A stretch of 64,000 nucleotides of DNA from Kiritimatiellia bacterium (GCA_026417735.1 JAOACR010000017.1:1-64000); one strand, 5' to 3'; positions 9,032-18,436 are shown, numbered from the stretch's first letter. Translations and numbers: made by a program. Notes: generated by a model not told the origin, from the sequence alone.

Positions 9032-9549
9032 TCCTCGAGCGGGCCGCTTTCCAGCACCGCGCGCGTCTGCGCCTCCCGAAACGCGCGCCAGCGTTCGCGC
9101 AGCGCCGGGTCGCCCAACGAGAGAATCGCGGCCGCCAGCAGCGCGGCATTGCGCGCGCCCGCCTCGCCAATCGCAACGGTGCCCACCGGCACACCCGCCG
9201 GCATCTGCACAATCGACAGCAGCGAGTCCAACCCTTGCAGCGCGCGCGTCTGCACTGGCACCCCGATCACGGGCAAGATCGTATGCGACGCCAACATGCC
9301 CGGCAGATGCGCCGCACCACCCGCCCCCGCAATCAAAACGCGCAGACCGCGCCGCTCCGCCTCGCGGCCATACTCCGCCATCCACAGCGGTGTGCGGTGC
9401 GCGGACACCACCCGCGCCTCATAGGGAATCTGCAGCTCTCGCAGCGTCGCCGCCGCGTGCCGCATCGTCTCCCAGTCCGAGCGGCTGCCCATCACCACGC
9501 CGACCAGCGGCGGTGCTGCCAAACCGTTCTCCGCAGCCGTACTCTGCAT
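9028..9549 (-). CDS. purE: N5-CAIR mutase
   Basis: Converts N5-CAIR to CAIR, 173 aa. It has the class I signature [21 protein letters not shown] and the Gly/Ala-rich [12 protein letters not shown]. The start at 9549 (MQSTAAEN) was chosen because GAGGGGAG stands six bases upstream; two earlier in-frame starts lack as good a site. First gene of a purEK operon whose promoter overlaps a dyad at 9599-9619. Confidence 0.93.
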   Translation of the reverse strand: MQSTAAENGLAAPPLVGVVMGSRSDWETMRHAAATLRELQIPYEARVVSAHRTPLWMAEYGREAERRGLRVLIAGAGGAAHLPGMLASHTILPVIGVPVQTRALQGLDSLLSIVQMPAGVPVGTVAIGEAGARNAALLAAAILSLGDPALRERWRAFREAQTRAVLESGPLEE

Positions 9550-9598
9550 CCCCGTCTCCCCTCGCGCCATCGTGGGGCGAACCACCTCGGCGCCGCCT

Positions 9599-9631
9599 GC
9601 GATGATAGGCCGTCATCGCACAACGGCTCAA
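9599..9631 (-). promoter_or_regulatory. purEK promoter with overlapping dyad
   Basis: On the minus strand, TTGAGC (9626-9631) and TATCAT (9602-9607) stand 18 bases apart as -35 and -10 elements. The -10 lies in an inverted repeat with perfect 7-bp arms, GCGATGA (9599-9605) and TCATCGC (9613-9619). The dyad is where a repressor would act, but it does not resemble the E. coli PurR box and no cognate regulator is visible. Confidence 0.45.
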
Positions 9632-9877
9632 GCATCGGTCAGCCACGCCACCCTGCCATTCCACCCCTCGGAGCCCAGCGCCCCGGCCACCTTCCCAAAA
9701 TTCGCGAGCCCCGTCCCCGGCCGTCTCGCCACCCCCCGCCGTTAGTTCCGCTGCCGGCCACCCACCCACGCGACCACCCTCGCCCCCCTCCTCCTTCTGC
9801 GGCCCACCGCGCGGCGGCACGCCCCAGCATTTTTCAGCGCCATCGTAGCGCAGACGTTCACCACCTCTCGAAGCGCA
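9632..9877. other. intergenic, pyrimidine-rich, no gene seen
   Basis: This segment lies between the divergent purE and 9935-10666 genes. It is C-rich on the + strand (many CCCCC runs) and holds no convincing frame, hairpin with a T-run, or repeat. Confidence 0.5.
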
Positions 9878-9905
9878 TTGAGTTCAACACAGGTCAGCCT
9901 AGAAT
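9878..9905 (+). promoter_or_regulatory. putative promoter of the ABC transporter operon
   Basis: TTGAGT (9878-9883) and TAGAAT (9900-9905), spaced 16 bases, give a reasonable sigma-70-like promoter with a start near 9912. It lies about 30 bases before the ATG at 9935. Confidence 0.4.
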
Positions 9906-9934
9906 CGGCCAGCTCCGCGGAGCAGAATCACACC

Positions 9935-10666
9935 ATGAAGGGTTTGATTTGGATGCCGCTCGTGCTCGTGATCGGTATGGCGTTCGGAGCTTGGCCCGCG
10001 CAGCGGGAAGCCGCACGGCTGAAGCGGGAGACTGAGGAGTTGCGCCAGCAGCTGCGCCAGCGACAGCGGCCGGGGGGGACCCTCTCGCAACTGACGCAGT
10101 TCATGCGCATCCCGGAATCACCTCGCGCCATCGCCACCACCAATGCGGCGGCCGCCGGGGCCCCTGCCCCCGCACCAGCCGCCGACACCGCCGCCGCGCC
10201 GACGAACCGCCCCCGCCGCCGTTTGCCGTTCTCCGAACTGCGCCCGCGCCCGGGTGACGAGCGACCGCTCCGCGAGCGCCTCAACGAGGCAATCGAGGCC
10301 TGGCGGGTACGCTCGGACATCGCACGCAACAACTTCCTTGCTCGCGCCGGTTTAGGGCCGGAGGAGGCCGCCAAATTCGACGTGCTCGTGCAGGCGATGA
10401 ACCTGCGGCTGCGCGACCACTTCGAGAAGTTCTCCGCGACGGTCCAGAGCGGCGCGCCCATCACGCCGGAGCTCGGCGCCCGGATGATCCGCAATCTTTC
10501 TGACGCCGTCGTGCTGACCTACGACGAAATGGACCGGCAGCTTCCCCGTTGGCGGCAGAACGCCGACGGCCTCGATCTCGGCGACCTGATCGATCCGGCC
10601 GTCGCGGAGCCGCTCCTCAGCATCGAGGACACGTTGCGCCGCGCGGACCGAGGCGGGCGCCCGTGA
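9935..10666 (+). CDS. membrane-anchored protein of unknown function
   Basis: 243 aa. An N-terminal hydrophobic segment (IWMPLVLVIGMAFGAW, residues 5-20) is followed by a charged coiled-coil stretch (about 24-48), an Ala/Pro-rich linker (about 68-95) and an alpha-helical C-terminal domain. I recognise no family. It starts the operon with an ABC permease (GTGA overlap at its end), an ABC ATPase and a GH5-like hydrolase, so it may be an accessory or sensing subunit of that transporter. That role is inference from position only. Confidence 0.6.
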   Translation: MKGLIWMPLVLVIGMAFGAWPAQREAARLKRETEELRQQLRQRQRPGGTLSQLTQFMRIPESPRAIATTNAAAAGAPAPAPAADTAAAPTNRPRRRLPFSELRPRPGDERPLRERLNEAIEAWRVRSDIARNNFLARAGLGPEEAAKFDVLVQAMNLRLRDHFEKFSATVQSGAPITPELGARMIRNLSDAVVLTYDEMDRQLPRWRQNADGLDLGDLIDPAVAEPLLSIEDTLRRADRGGRP

Positions 10667-11568
10667 ACCCGTTCGTACGAGCGCTCGCGGTCGTCACCGG
10701 CTACGAATTCCTCGAGGCGCTGCGCAGCCGCCGTGCGCTGATGGTGCTGATCCTGTACGTCGCGATGGGCGTACTGACAACCAATTCCTCCATCAACGTA
10801 CTGCAGAAGGTCGAAGAGGAACTCAGCGGCGCATTGCAGCTGGACGCGCCGGCGGTGGCCGGCTCCGTGAGCGCCTCGATCTGGAAATCCGACCGATTCC
10901 GCCGGATGGTCGCTCGCGCGGTCGGCGAGGACTCGCTGGTGAACGACCTCATCGGCACCCCGCCAATCGTACTGATCTACGGCGGGCTCGCGTTCTTCTA
11001 CACGCCGCTGTTGGTGGTACTGATCGCCTCGACACGCGTGTCGGAGGAGCTCGGTTCCGGCTCAGCCCGCTACCCCCTCCAGCGCACGTCACGGCTGGCA
11101 TGGAGCTTGGGCAAGTGGCTCGGCCAGTCGGTGCTCGTGGGGCTGGCGCTGCTGGCCGGCGGTCTGGGCGCCTGGCTCGTCGCGACCGTGCGAATGGCCG
11201 CGACGGAGGGTGTGGCGGTGATCGTCGGCATGACCCTCACCGCGATGCGAACGTGGGTGTACTCGCTCGTGTACGTGGGTCTGGCCACGGCCGTCTCGCA
11301 CTGCCTGCGCTCGGCGGGCCGGGCAACCGCGGTCGCGATGCTCGGCGCACTGGCGCTGAGCGTGCTGTCCTGGATGTGCGACCGATGGGCGGGGCCGGGG
11401 GGGCGTGAGCTCTGGCATCTTGTGCGCTGGCTCACGCCGCAGCATCAACGGCTCAATCTCTGGCGGCTCGATCCCGCGTACTGGATGGTGGCGGTGGTAC
11501 ACCTCGTCGCGTTGAGTCTGGCGTACTTCTCCGCCGGCTACGCAATGTTCCGGAGGCGCGACCTGTGA
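10663..11568 (+). CDS. ABC transporter permease (ABC-2 type)
   Basis: 301 aa integral membrane protein with about six hydrophobic segments (for example LMVLILYVAMGVLTT near residue 25 and the C-terminal YWMVAVVHLVALSLAYFSAG). A soluble loop lies between the first two. The layout, with a long first extracytoplasmic loop, resembles ABC-2/NosY-like permeases. The start is a GTG overlapping the previous stop. The ATPase follows with a 4-bp overlap. Substrate unknown. Confidence 0.8.
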   Translation: MNPFVRALAVVTGYEFLEALRSRRALMVLILYVAMGVLTTNSSINVLQKVEEELSGALQLDAPAVAGSVSASIWKSDRFRRMVARAVGEDSLVNDLIGTPPIVLIYGGLAFFYTPLLVVLIASTRVSEELGSGSARYPLQRTSRLAWSLGKWLGQSVLVGLALLAGGLGAWLVATVRMAATEGVAVIVGMTLTAMRTWVYSLVYVGLATAVSHCLRSAGRATAVAMLGALALSVLSWMCDRWAGPGGRELWHLVRWLTPQHQRLNLWRLDPAYWMVAVVHLVALSLAYFSAGYAMFRRRDL

Positions 11569-12500
11569 GCACCGCGATCGCTTGGCGCCGCGTCGTCAAA
11601 CACTATCGCCGCCTGCGGGCGCTGGACGGTCTCTCGCTCGAGGTGCCCGCTGGTTCGATTTTCGGGCTCGTCGGCAGCAACGGTGCGGGGAAGACCACCG
11701 CGTTCGCCATTGCAGCGGGCCTGACCCGCGCGGACGAGGGCACCGTGGACACCTTCGGCGGTCCGTTCGACCCCGGCCGTCACGCGGGCCGGCTGACGCT
11801 GCTGCCGCAGGATTCTGAGCTGCCGCGCGACAGCCGCCCGCGGGAGTTCCTCGCCTTCCTGGGGCGACTGCAGGGACTCTCCGCGCGCGCTGCCGCTTCG
11901 GAAGCAGACCGACTGCTCGAACTCGTGCATCTCACGGATCGCGCTCGCGTGCCCGCGCGAACCCTCTCCCATGGCATGCGCAAGCGCGTGATGATCGCGC
12001 AGTGCTTCATCGGTATGCCGCAGATCGTGCTGCTCGACGAACCCCTCAGCGGCCTCGACCCGCGCGAGGTCGCTCACATGCGGGAGTTCCTCGCCGCGCA
12101 GCGCGGCCGCCGGACGATCGTGATTTCCTCGCACAACCTGCACGAGATCGAGCTGCTCTGCGACGAGGTCGCCTTCATCGAGCGTGGGCGCGCGGTTCGG
12201 TCGGGCTCGCTCGCCTCGCTGACCGGCGCGCTCGACAGCGTCCATGTGCATCTCGGCCCGGGCGCAGAACCGCCGCTCGCCGCGGTGGAAGCCGCGCTGC
12301 CCGGCGCAGTCGTCGGCTGGGCCCCAGCGGAACGCATGCTGACCATTCGCTACGACCCGCGCCGCGACCGCGCCGAGCTGGTGCACGCCGTGCTCCTGCG
12401 CACGCTGCTTGATGCGCAGGTGCCCATCCTGGAGCTATCGCGCGGAGAACGGCTCGAGTCTGTCTACCTCGACGCCGCCGGTGATCCCCCCCGGAGGTAA
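11565..12500 (+). CDS. ABC transporter ATP-binding protein
   Basis: 311 aa. Walker A GSNGAGKTT (Lys43), signature LSHGMRKRVMIAQ (a degenerate LSGGQ, with H in place of the second-position G) and Walker B IVLLDEPLSGLD are followed by the switch region ISSHNLHEIE. A C-terminal domain of about 90 aa follows, as in ABC-2-type exporters. GTG start overlapping the permease stop. Together with the permease it forms a complete exporter core; substrate unknown. Confidence 0.9.
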   Translation: MSTAIAWRRVVKHYRRLRALDGLSLEVPAGSIFGLVGSNGAGKTTAFAIAAGLTRADEGTVDTFGGPFDPGRHAGRLTLLPQDSELPRDSRPREFLAFLGRLQGLSARAAASEADRLLELVHLTDRARVPARTLSHGMRKRVMIAQCFIGMPQIVLLDEPLSGLDPREVAHMREFLAAQRGRRTIVISSHNLHEIELLCDEVAFIERGRAVRSGSLASLTGALDSVHVHLGPGAEPPLAAVEAALPGAVVGWAPAERMLTIRYDPRRDRAELVHAVLLRTLLDAQVPILELSRGERLESVYLDAAGDPPRR

Positions 12501-12505
12501 TCCCG

Positions 12506-14629
12506 ATGAACCGATGGTCCCTCGTCGCCGCACCGCTGCTCACCGGCATCGCCTGCGCGAGCGAGCGCGTCCCATTCCCGATGGACTGGACCTCGTTGCC
12601 GCGCTGCGCGCTCGGCCTGGAACGTTACCTCGACCCTCCCGCCGGCCGCCACGGTTTCCTTCGCGAACGCGAAGGCCACCTCGCGTTCGAGGACGGCACC
12701 CCCTTCCGCATCTGGGGCGTGAATCTGACCGGGGCGGCCTGCGCACCGGAGCCCGAGCACGCCGCCGTGCTCGCTGACCGCCTCGCACGACTGGGCGTAA
12801 ACGCGGTCCGTTTTCACATGTTGGATGGCGGAGTGCTCTTCGTGCCGGGCGCCGCCGACACGCGCCGCCTCGATCCCCACGCGCTCGACCGGATGGATCG
12901 TCTGGTCGCCGAGCTGAAACGACGCGGCATCTACGTAAACCTGAACCTGAACGCCGGACGTCGATACCGCCCCGCTGACGGCGTGCGGGACGCTCCGCAG
13001 CTGCACTACGCGAAAGGGGCGACGTTTTTCAACCCGCGTCTGATCGAGCTCCAGCACGAGTTTGCGCGCCAGCTCCTCACCCACTCGAATCCGTACACCG
13101 GAGCCGAATACCGCGCCGAGCCGGCGGTCGCGACGATCGAGCTGGTCAACGAAAACTCGCTGCTGGAAGCCTGGGTCACCGGTCGGCTCGTGGGCCAGAC
13201 CGTCACCAACCCGCACACCTGGTCCCCCTTGCCCGTCTCCTATGCCGAGGAGCTCACCGCCCTGTACAACAACTGGCTCCGCGCGCACTGCGCCCCAGCC
13301 GAACTCGCCCGTCTTCGTCAGGAGGCGGGCGCCCCGGCCGACGCCCCGGTGCCGCGTCTGCGCCCCGCCGAGTTTGCATCCGCCTCCCCGCTGCGCTTCC
13401 GCACCGAGGCGAGATTCTATTTCGAAACCGAACTCTCTTTCTTTCGCGACATGCGGCGCCTGTTGAAGGAGGAGCTGCGCGTGCGTCCGCCGGTCGTCGC
13501 CACTGCCGACCACAACGACCGGTTCGCAGCCTATGCGCACATTCTCGCTAACGCCGAGCTCGACTGGATCGACGGGCACGGCTACTGGCAGCACCCCAAC
13601 GTGCGCGCCGATCCCCCCACCATCGCGAACACTCCAATGGTGAACGATCCGTTCGATTCGACGGTCGTCCAGTTCGCCCGCACGCCGCTGTTCGGCCGCG
13701 CGTTCACGATCTCCGAGGTGAACCATCCTTTTCCCCACGAGTTCGCTTGCGAGGGGGTACCCATCCTCGCCGCCTACGCGATGTTGCACGACTGGGACGG
13801 CGTCTACTGGTACACGTGGGACCACGGCCGCCCCGAGCCCTCGGAGGGCGGAATCGCACCGCGGTCCTACTTCGACCTCTGCCGCGATCCGATGAAAATC
13901 GCCAGCCTCGTTGTCGGCGCCGCGATGTGGCACGCCCGCGCAATCTCCCCGGCCCGGAGCACGCTCGTGCGGTGCTATTCGACAAACTGGATGCTGGATG
14001 CGCTCCGGATGGACCGCCGCGAGAGCCCGTTGTTCACGCCCGGCTGGGACCGCACGCTGACGCTCGTCCACGCGACGCGTTGGCGTCACGACGACGCTCC
14101 CACGCAGGCCCCTCCGCCACCTCCGCCGCCCGAACGGATCATCTCCGACACCGGCGAGCTGGGCTGGTTCGATGCGCCCGCGGGCCGCGGCGTGGTCACG
14201 GTGGACTCACCCGCCGCGCAGGCGGTGATCGGCCATCTCCGGGAGGGCGGTCCTGCCCCGCGCCATCTGCGCCCGCGCGTTCAGAACGCGTTTGCGGCCG
14301 TCACTCTGGTTTCGCTCGATCGCCACCCGCTTGGGGCGTCTCGTCGGCTGCTTCTCGGCGCCACCTCGTGGAGCGGCCACCCTGACATGCGCTGGAATGA
14401 GCGGCGCAACGCGATCCTTGAGTGGGGCCGGGGTCCGGTTCACATCGAGGTCGTCCGCGGCCACATCGAGCTGATCGGGCTCGCCGCTCACCACCTTGTG
14501 GCGACGCCGCTCACTGCCGCCGGCGCCCCTGTCGCTGCCACCCTGCCCGTGCGTCACGAGGGGGACCGGTTCATCCTCGAGCTGGGCGCTGTCCCAGCAC
14601 TGCTGTACCTGATCGAACTCGAGCGGTAA
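12506..14629 (+). CDS. exported GH5/clan GH-A-like glycoside hydrolase
   Basis: 707 aa. A short signal peptide (MNRWSLVAAPLLTGIACAS) precedes a (beta/alpha)8-type catalytic domain. Motifs IWGVNLTG and GVNAVRFHMLD are typical of cellulase-like clan A enzymes. Glu216 in ELVNENS is the likely acid/base and Glu404 in FTISEVNHP the likely nucleophile. A beta-rich C-terminal region follows from about residue 480, containing a poly-Pro linker near 535. GGAGG at 12493-12497 supports ATG 12506. It ends the ABC operon, suggesting the transporter and enzyme act on the same process. The polysaccharide is not predictable. Confidence 0.75.
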   Translation: MNRWSLVAAPLLTGIACASERVPFPMDWTSLPRCALGLERYLDPPAGRHGFLREREGHLAFEDGTPFRIWGVNLTGAACAPEPEHAAVLADRLARLGVNAVRFHMLDGGVLFVPGAADTRRLDPHALDRMDRLVAELKRRGIYVNLNLNAGRRYRPADGVRDAPQLHYAKGATFFNPRLIELQHEFARQLLTHSNPYTGAEYRAEPAVATIELVNENSLLEAWVTGRLVGQTVTNPHTWSPLPVSYAEELTALYNNWLRAHCAPAELARLRQEAGAPADAPVPRLRPAEFASASPLRFRTEARFYFETELSFFRDMRRLLKEELRVRPPVVATADHNDRFAAYAHILANAELDWIDGHGYWQHPNVRADPPTIANTPMVNDPFDSTVVQFARTPLFGRAFTISEVNHPFPHEFACEGVPILAAYAMLHDWDGVYWYTWDHGRPEPSEGGIAPRSYFDLCRDPMKIASLVVGAAMWHARAISPARSTLVRCYSTNWMLDALRMDRRESPLFTPGWDRTLTLVHATRWRHDDAPTQAPPPPPPPERIISDTGELGWFDAPAGRGVVTVDSPAAQAVIGHLREGGPAPRHLRPRVQNAFAAVTLVSLDRHPLGASRRLLLGATSWSGHPDMRWNERRNAILEWGRGPVHIEVVRGHIELIGLAAHHLVATPLTAAGAPVAATLPVRHEGDRFILELGAVPALLYLIELER

Positions 14630-14707
14630 ACACAAGGACCAGCCGCACCGGGCAGCCGGTGCCCCCGCGCGATCCCCTCACCCCGCCGCCTTCAGCACAC
14701 ACGCCTG

Positions 14708-14716
14708 TGCTATACT
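14708..14716 (+). promoter_or_regulatory. extended -10 element for the histidine kinase gene
   Basis: TGCTATACT (TG-n plus TATACT) lies 25 bases before the ATG. No good -35 stands at the expected distance, which fits an extended -10 promoter. GCACA (14695-14699) and TGTGC (14706-14710) form an imperfectly spaced inverted repeat over it. Confidence 0.35.
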
Positions 14717-14740
14717 GCCGGCGGTACGCGTGGACACACC

Positions 14741-16786
14741 ATGAATCCGGCCGACCGCCCAACCCGAGATCTCTGCCTGGACGCGCTGCTCGAGCACTCA
14801 CAGGACAACATTTACTTCAAAGACCTCGAAAGCCGCTTCGTGCTCGTCAGCCGCAGCATGGCCCGGTGGTGCGGCAAATCATCGCCCGATGAACTGATCG
14901 GCCGTACCGACGCCGACCTGTTCGCCCCCCCGCACGCGCAGGAGGCGCTCGCCGACGAGCAGCGCCTCATCCGCCGCGAGTGCGACGTGATCCGAAAGGA
15001 AGAGCGCGAAACCTGGCCCGACGGCCGGGAGACCTGGGTCTCGACGGTCAAGCACCCCCTGATCGCACCCGACGGCCGCGTGATCGGCACGTTCGGCATT
15101 TCCCGCGACATCACCGAACAGCGTCGCGCGCAGGCCGAGGCACAGGCCCACGCGCAGCACTACGCGCAGCTGATGGCGATCGTGAACCGGAGCCCCGCGG
15201 TCGTGTTCGAGTGGGGCCCTAGCGACGACTGGCCGGTGGTGCACGTGAGCGACAACGTAAGGCGCTTCGGCATCGAACCGGAGCAGCTGCTCAGCGGCCG
15301 CATGCCCTACGCCGCGCTGGTCCATCCGGAAGACATCGATCGAGTGCGCGCGGAGCTGGCTGCGGCGGTGGACTCGGGCGCCGACACCTACGACCTCGAA
15401 TACCGCTTCGTCGTACCGGGCGGGCCAGTCCGCTACGTCGAGGAAATGGGCATCATCCGACGCGATGAGGCCGGCCGCGTGGTGGGTTACCAGGGCATCG
15501 TCATCGACGTGACCCGCCGCCACGAGGCTGAAGAGGAGCTGGGTCGGTACCGCGCGCGGCTCGAAGACATGGTCGCGGACCGGACGCGCGATCTCGAAAT
15601 CGTCAACGGCCGCCTGCGGGAGGAAAACGCGCGCCGACGGGCCTCCGAGGCGGCGTTGTCGGAAAGTGAACAGCGCTACAAACGCCTGCTCGAGAGCGTG
15701 ACCGACTATGTCTACACCGTTGAGCTCCGCAACGGCCGGCCCGTCGCGACGCACCACGGACCCGGCTGCCTCGCGGTGACCGGCTACACGCCGGAAGAAT
15801 ATGCCGCCGATCCGTACCTCTGGATCGAAATGGTGCCGGAGGAAGACCGCGACCTCGTGCGGCGGCAGTCCGCGCAGGTGCTCGCCACCGGCACCGCAGA
15901 GCCCATCGAACACCGGCTGCGCCGAAAAGATGGCGCGATCCGATGGGTCCGCAGTCATGTCGCCGCGCGCCGCGATGCGGACGGCCGGCTGGTCGGCTAC
16001 GACGGACTTGTGAAGGACATCACCGAACCGCACGAGGCGCGCGAGGCCCAGATGCGCGCGGAGCTGGAGGCGATGCAGGCGCGCCAGCGGGCGGCGCTCG
16101 AGCGCGCCGACCGGCTCAGCTCGCTCGGCGTTCTCGCCGCAGGCCTCGCGCACGAAATCAGCAATCCGCTGCAGGGCATGTTGAGCCACCTCGACGCGGT
16201 CCGCCGTGCGCTGCCGCGAGATTTTCCGCGCGCAAAGAATCTCGAAATGATCGAACGCGGCATCGAGACGATCGCCTCGTTGGTCAAGGAGCTGCTGTGG
16301 CTCGGTGGACCGTCGGAGTCGACGGAAGAAAGTTGCGTGCTCGCCGACGGTATCGCCTTCGTGCGAGACCTCCTCGCGAATCAGTTCCAACGCAACGGCG
16401 TCGTGCTGCGTCTCGAGGCCCGCGAGCTGCACGTCCGCCTTGCGATGCCCGCCCGAGAGCTGATTCAAATCCTTCTCAACCTGCTGATGAACGCCCGTGA
16501 CGCAATGCCGCAGGGTGGCACCATCACCATCGGCGCCGAGGTGCGCGGTGATCGGGCGGTGCTCCACATCAGCGACACCGGCTGTGGCATCCCGGAAGAG
16601 CTGCTGCCGAAGATCTTTACCCCCTTTTTCACCACAAAAGGCGCGAAGGGCACGGGTCTGGGCCTGACTGTCGCGGAGTCCCTGGTGCGCCAGCGGAATG
16701 GTCGCATCGAGGTGCGCAGCCGCCCGGGCGTCGGAACCACGTTCTCCATTGAACTGCCCATCGCACACTCTGCGGACCCGAGGTGA
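14741..16786 (+). CDS. soluble three-PAS sensor histidine kinase
   Basis: 681 aa, no membrane segment or signal peptide, so cytoplasmic. Three PAS domains with PAC-like tails lie at about residues 10-130, 140-270 and 305-435. A linker coiled coil follows, then an HisKA domain with the phospho-acceptor in GLAHEISNPLQG, and an HATPase with N-box NLLMNARDAMPQGG, G1 DTGCGIPEE, F-box FTPFFTTK and G2 GTGLGL. The HEISNPL H-box resembles NtrB-type kinases. A response-regulator-like gene begins six bases after the stop, so the two form a signalling pair. The input ligand is unknown. Confidence 0.9.
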   Translation: MNPADRPTRDLCLDALLEHSQDNIYFKDLESRFVLVSRSMARWCGKSSPDELIGRTDADLFAPPHAQEALADEQRLIRRECDVIRKEERETWPDGRETWVSTVKHPLIAPDGRVIGTFGISRDITEQRRAQAEAQAHAQHYAQLMAIVNRSPAVVFEWGPSDDWPVVHVSDNVRRFGIEPEQLLSGRMPYAALVHPEDIDRVRAELAAAVDSGADTYDLEYRFVVPGGPVRYVEEMGIIRRDEAGRVVGYQGIVIDVTRRHEAEEELGRYRARLEDMVADRTRDLEIVNGRLREENARRRASEAALSESEQRYKRLLESVTDYVYTVELRNGRPVATHHGPGCLAVTGYTPEEYAADPYLWIEMVPEEDRDLVRRQSAQVLATGTAEPIEHRLRRKDGAIRWVRSHVAARRDADGRLVGYDGLVKDITEPHEAREAQMRAELEAMQARQRAALERADRLSSLGVLAAGLAHEISNPLQGMLSHLDAVRRALPRDFPRAKNLEMIERGIETIASLVKELLWLGGPSESTEESCVLADGIAFVRDLLANQFQRNGVVLRLEARELHVRLAMPARELIQILLNLLMNARDAMPQGGTITIGAEVRGDRAVLHISDTGCGIPEELLPKIFTPFFTTKGAKGTGLGLTVAESLVRQRNGRIEVRSRPGVGTTFSIELPIAHSADPR

Positions 16787-16792
16787 CGCGCC

Positions 16793-18388
16793 GTGACCAC
16801 CCGCCTGCTCATCGTGGACGATGATGATTTGGTGCTGACCGGCCTGGCGGCCAGCCTCGAGGACCTCGGCTATCAGGTCAGCGGCGCGAACACCGGCACC
16901 GCGGCGCTGGAACAGCTCGCCCGCGATCCGGTCGACGCCGTCATCGCCGACATGATCCTCGGTGAAATGGACGGTCTCGAACTGCTGCGCCGGATCCGCG
17001 CGCGCGACCCGAACATTCCGGTGTTGATCCTCACCGGCCACGGCACCGCCGCCAACGCGGTGGAGGCGCTCCGCCAGGGCGCCGCCGACTACATCCAAAA
17101 ACCAGCCCGCCCGGACGAAATCGCGCAGCGCGTTGAGGCGGCGATCGCCGCAGCGCGGCTGCGCCATCGGCTTGCCGCGGAACGTGAGGCGGCGCGGCAA
17201 GAAGCCACCATTCGGGAAACCCGCGCGGTGCGGATCGAAAGGTTTGAAGCCGCGCTCCGCCTTGCTCGCGGATTGGCCGCCGACCTGCAAGGGCTGATCC
17301 GACTGTTGGAAGGTCTGCCCGCAGAGCTTGTCCACGCCTGGCCGCCGGAATGGCGGGAAGCGCTCAATGCCGGGCTGGACCGCCTGCAGACGCTGCGCAG
17401 CGTAGTCACGGCTCCCCCGGAGACCCCGGAGACGTTCGATCTGTGCGACGCGCTTTACGCCGCCCTCGATGCGCCGGTGATTCACCATCTGCGTTCCGCA
17501 CGTCCGGGCGTGATTCTGGAAGTGGACCGCGCGCCCTCGCCGGTCCGCACCAGCGGCCACCCCGCGCTGTTCCGCGCCGCGCTCAGCCCGCTGGTCGCCG
17601 CGATGCTGCGCGCATTGCCCTCTGGAGGCCGCCTCGCAATCGCCATTGTCGAAGAAGAACACGTGCAGCCTTGGGGGCATCTGGTGCAGGGAGCCAGCGG
17701 AAACTACGGTGTGGTTCACCTGCACACGTCCGCCCGACTCACGGACGAAGAGCTGGACCACTTCTTCGAGCCCTACGCCGTCAAATCGGTGATCTCCGGC
17801 GACGGCTTCGCGCTGACGCGAATCCTGCTTTGCATGCGGGCGCATCGCGGACTGTCTCTCGTGCGGTTGACGCCGTCACCCGCCGGCACCGAGGTGCGGC
17901 TCCTTTTCCCGTTGGCCGCCTCATCCGCGCCGCGTCCCGGGCCGGACTCCGGCTCCGCACAGGGCACCTCCGCGCGGCCGCGATGGCGCGTATTGGTGGT
18001 GGACGACGCACCCCACCATCGTCGCCACGCGGTGGAGCTGCTGCGCTCCTTGAACTGCGAGCCCGACGAGGCCGACTCCTCGGCCACTGCACTCCGGAAA
18101 ATCAGCGAGCGCTGCGGCGGTGGCGCCCCCTACGATCTGGTGCTGGCGGACCTTGTGCTCGGTGAACCCACCGACGGCGTCGACCTTCTGCGACAGGTCA
18201 TCGAGTTCGGCCGCCCCTGCCCGGTGGCCCTGATGGGCGGGTTCGCAGATCTCGCTCGCATTACGGAGGGCCGCCGGGCCGGCGCTCTCGCCTACCTGCG
18301 AAAGCCGCTCACGGCGGAGGCGCTCGAGCACACGCTCGACGCTGCCGCCCGCCTGAAAGCCGGAGAAAATGCGAACCCCGGCGATTGA
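16793..18388 (+). CDS. REC / kinase-like / REC response regulator
   Basis: 531 aa. An N-terminal receiver (about 5-115) has the acidic DDDD patch, phospho-Asp53 in IADM and Lys103 in IQKP. A central region (about 140-375) looks like a DHp plus HATPase module. It keeps FEPYAVK and the GDGFALTRIL-like G2 position but lacks a recognisable H-box and N-box, so it is probably not a kinase. A second receiver (about 400-515) keeps VVDD, LADLVLG and LRKP. No DNA-binding output domain is present. GTG start. The receivers may shuttle phosphate from the preceding kinase. Confidence 0.8.
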   Translation: MTTRLLIVDDDDLVLTGLAASLEDLGYQVSGANTGTAALEQLARDPVDAVIADMILGEMDGLELLRRIRARDPNIPVLILTGHGTAANAVEALRQGAADYIQKPARPDEIAQRVEAAIAAARLRHRLAAEREAARQEATIRETRAVRIERFEAALRLARGLAADLQGLIRLLEGLPAELVHAWPPEWREALNAGLDRLQTLRSVVTAPPETPETFDLCDALYAALDAPVIHHLRSARPGVILEVDRAPSPVRTSGHPALFRAALSPLVAAMLRALPSGGRLAIAIVEEEHVQPWGHLVQGASGNYGVVHLHTSARLTDEELDHFFEPYAVKSVISGDGFALTRILLCMRAHRGLSLVRLTPSPAGTEVRLLFPLAASSAPRPGPDSGSAQGTSARPRWRVLVVDDAPHHRRHAVELLRSLNCEPDEADSSATALRKISERCGGGAPYDLVLADLVLGEPTDGVDLLRQVIEFGRPCPVALMGGFADLARITEGRRAGALAYLRKPLTAEALEHTLDAAARLKAGENANPGD

Positions 18389-18402
18389 TGCCGCCGGGGT
18401 TC
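18366..18402 (-). terminator. terminator of the PEP-CTERM gene
   Basis: A perfect 11-bp stem, GAACCCCGGCG (18373-18383) with CGCCGGGGTTC (18392-18402), has an 8-base loop. Read on the minus strand it is followed by a T4 run (AAAA at 18366-18369 on the + strand). The hairpin spans the stop codon of the convergent response-regulator gene. Confidence 0.55.
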
Positions 18403-18436
18403 CACCCAAACCCTCGGATAAACGAGTTCTCGTTCC

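Noticed and set aside
14879-17845. Nearly 1000-codon open frame on the minus strand opposite the kinase and receiver genes
   Set aside because: An antisense shadow frame common at high GC. The translation lacks any family motif and the + strand genes are strongly supported by domains.
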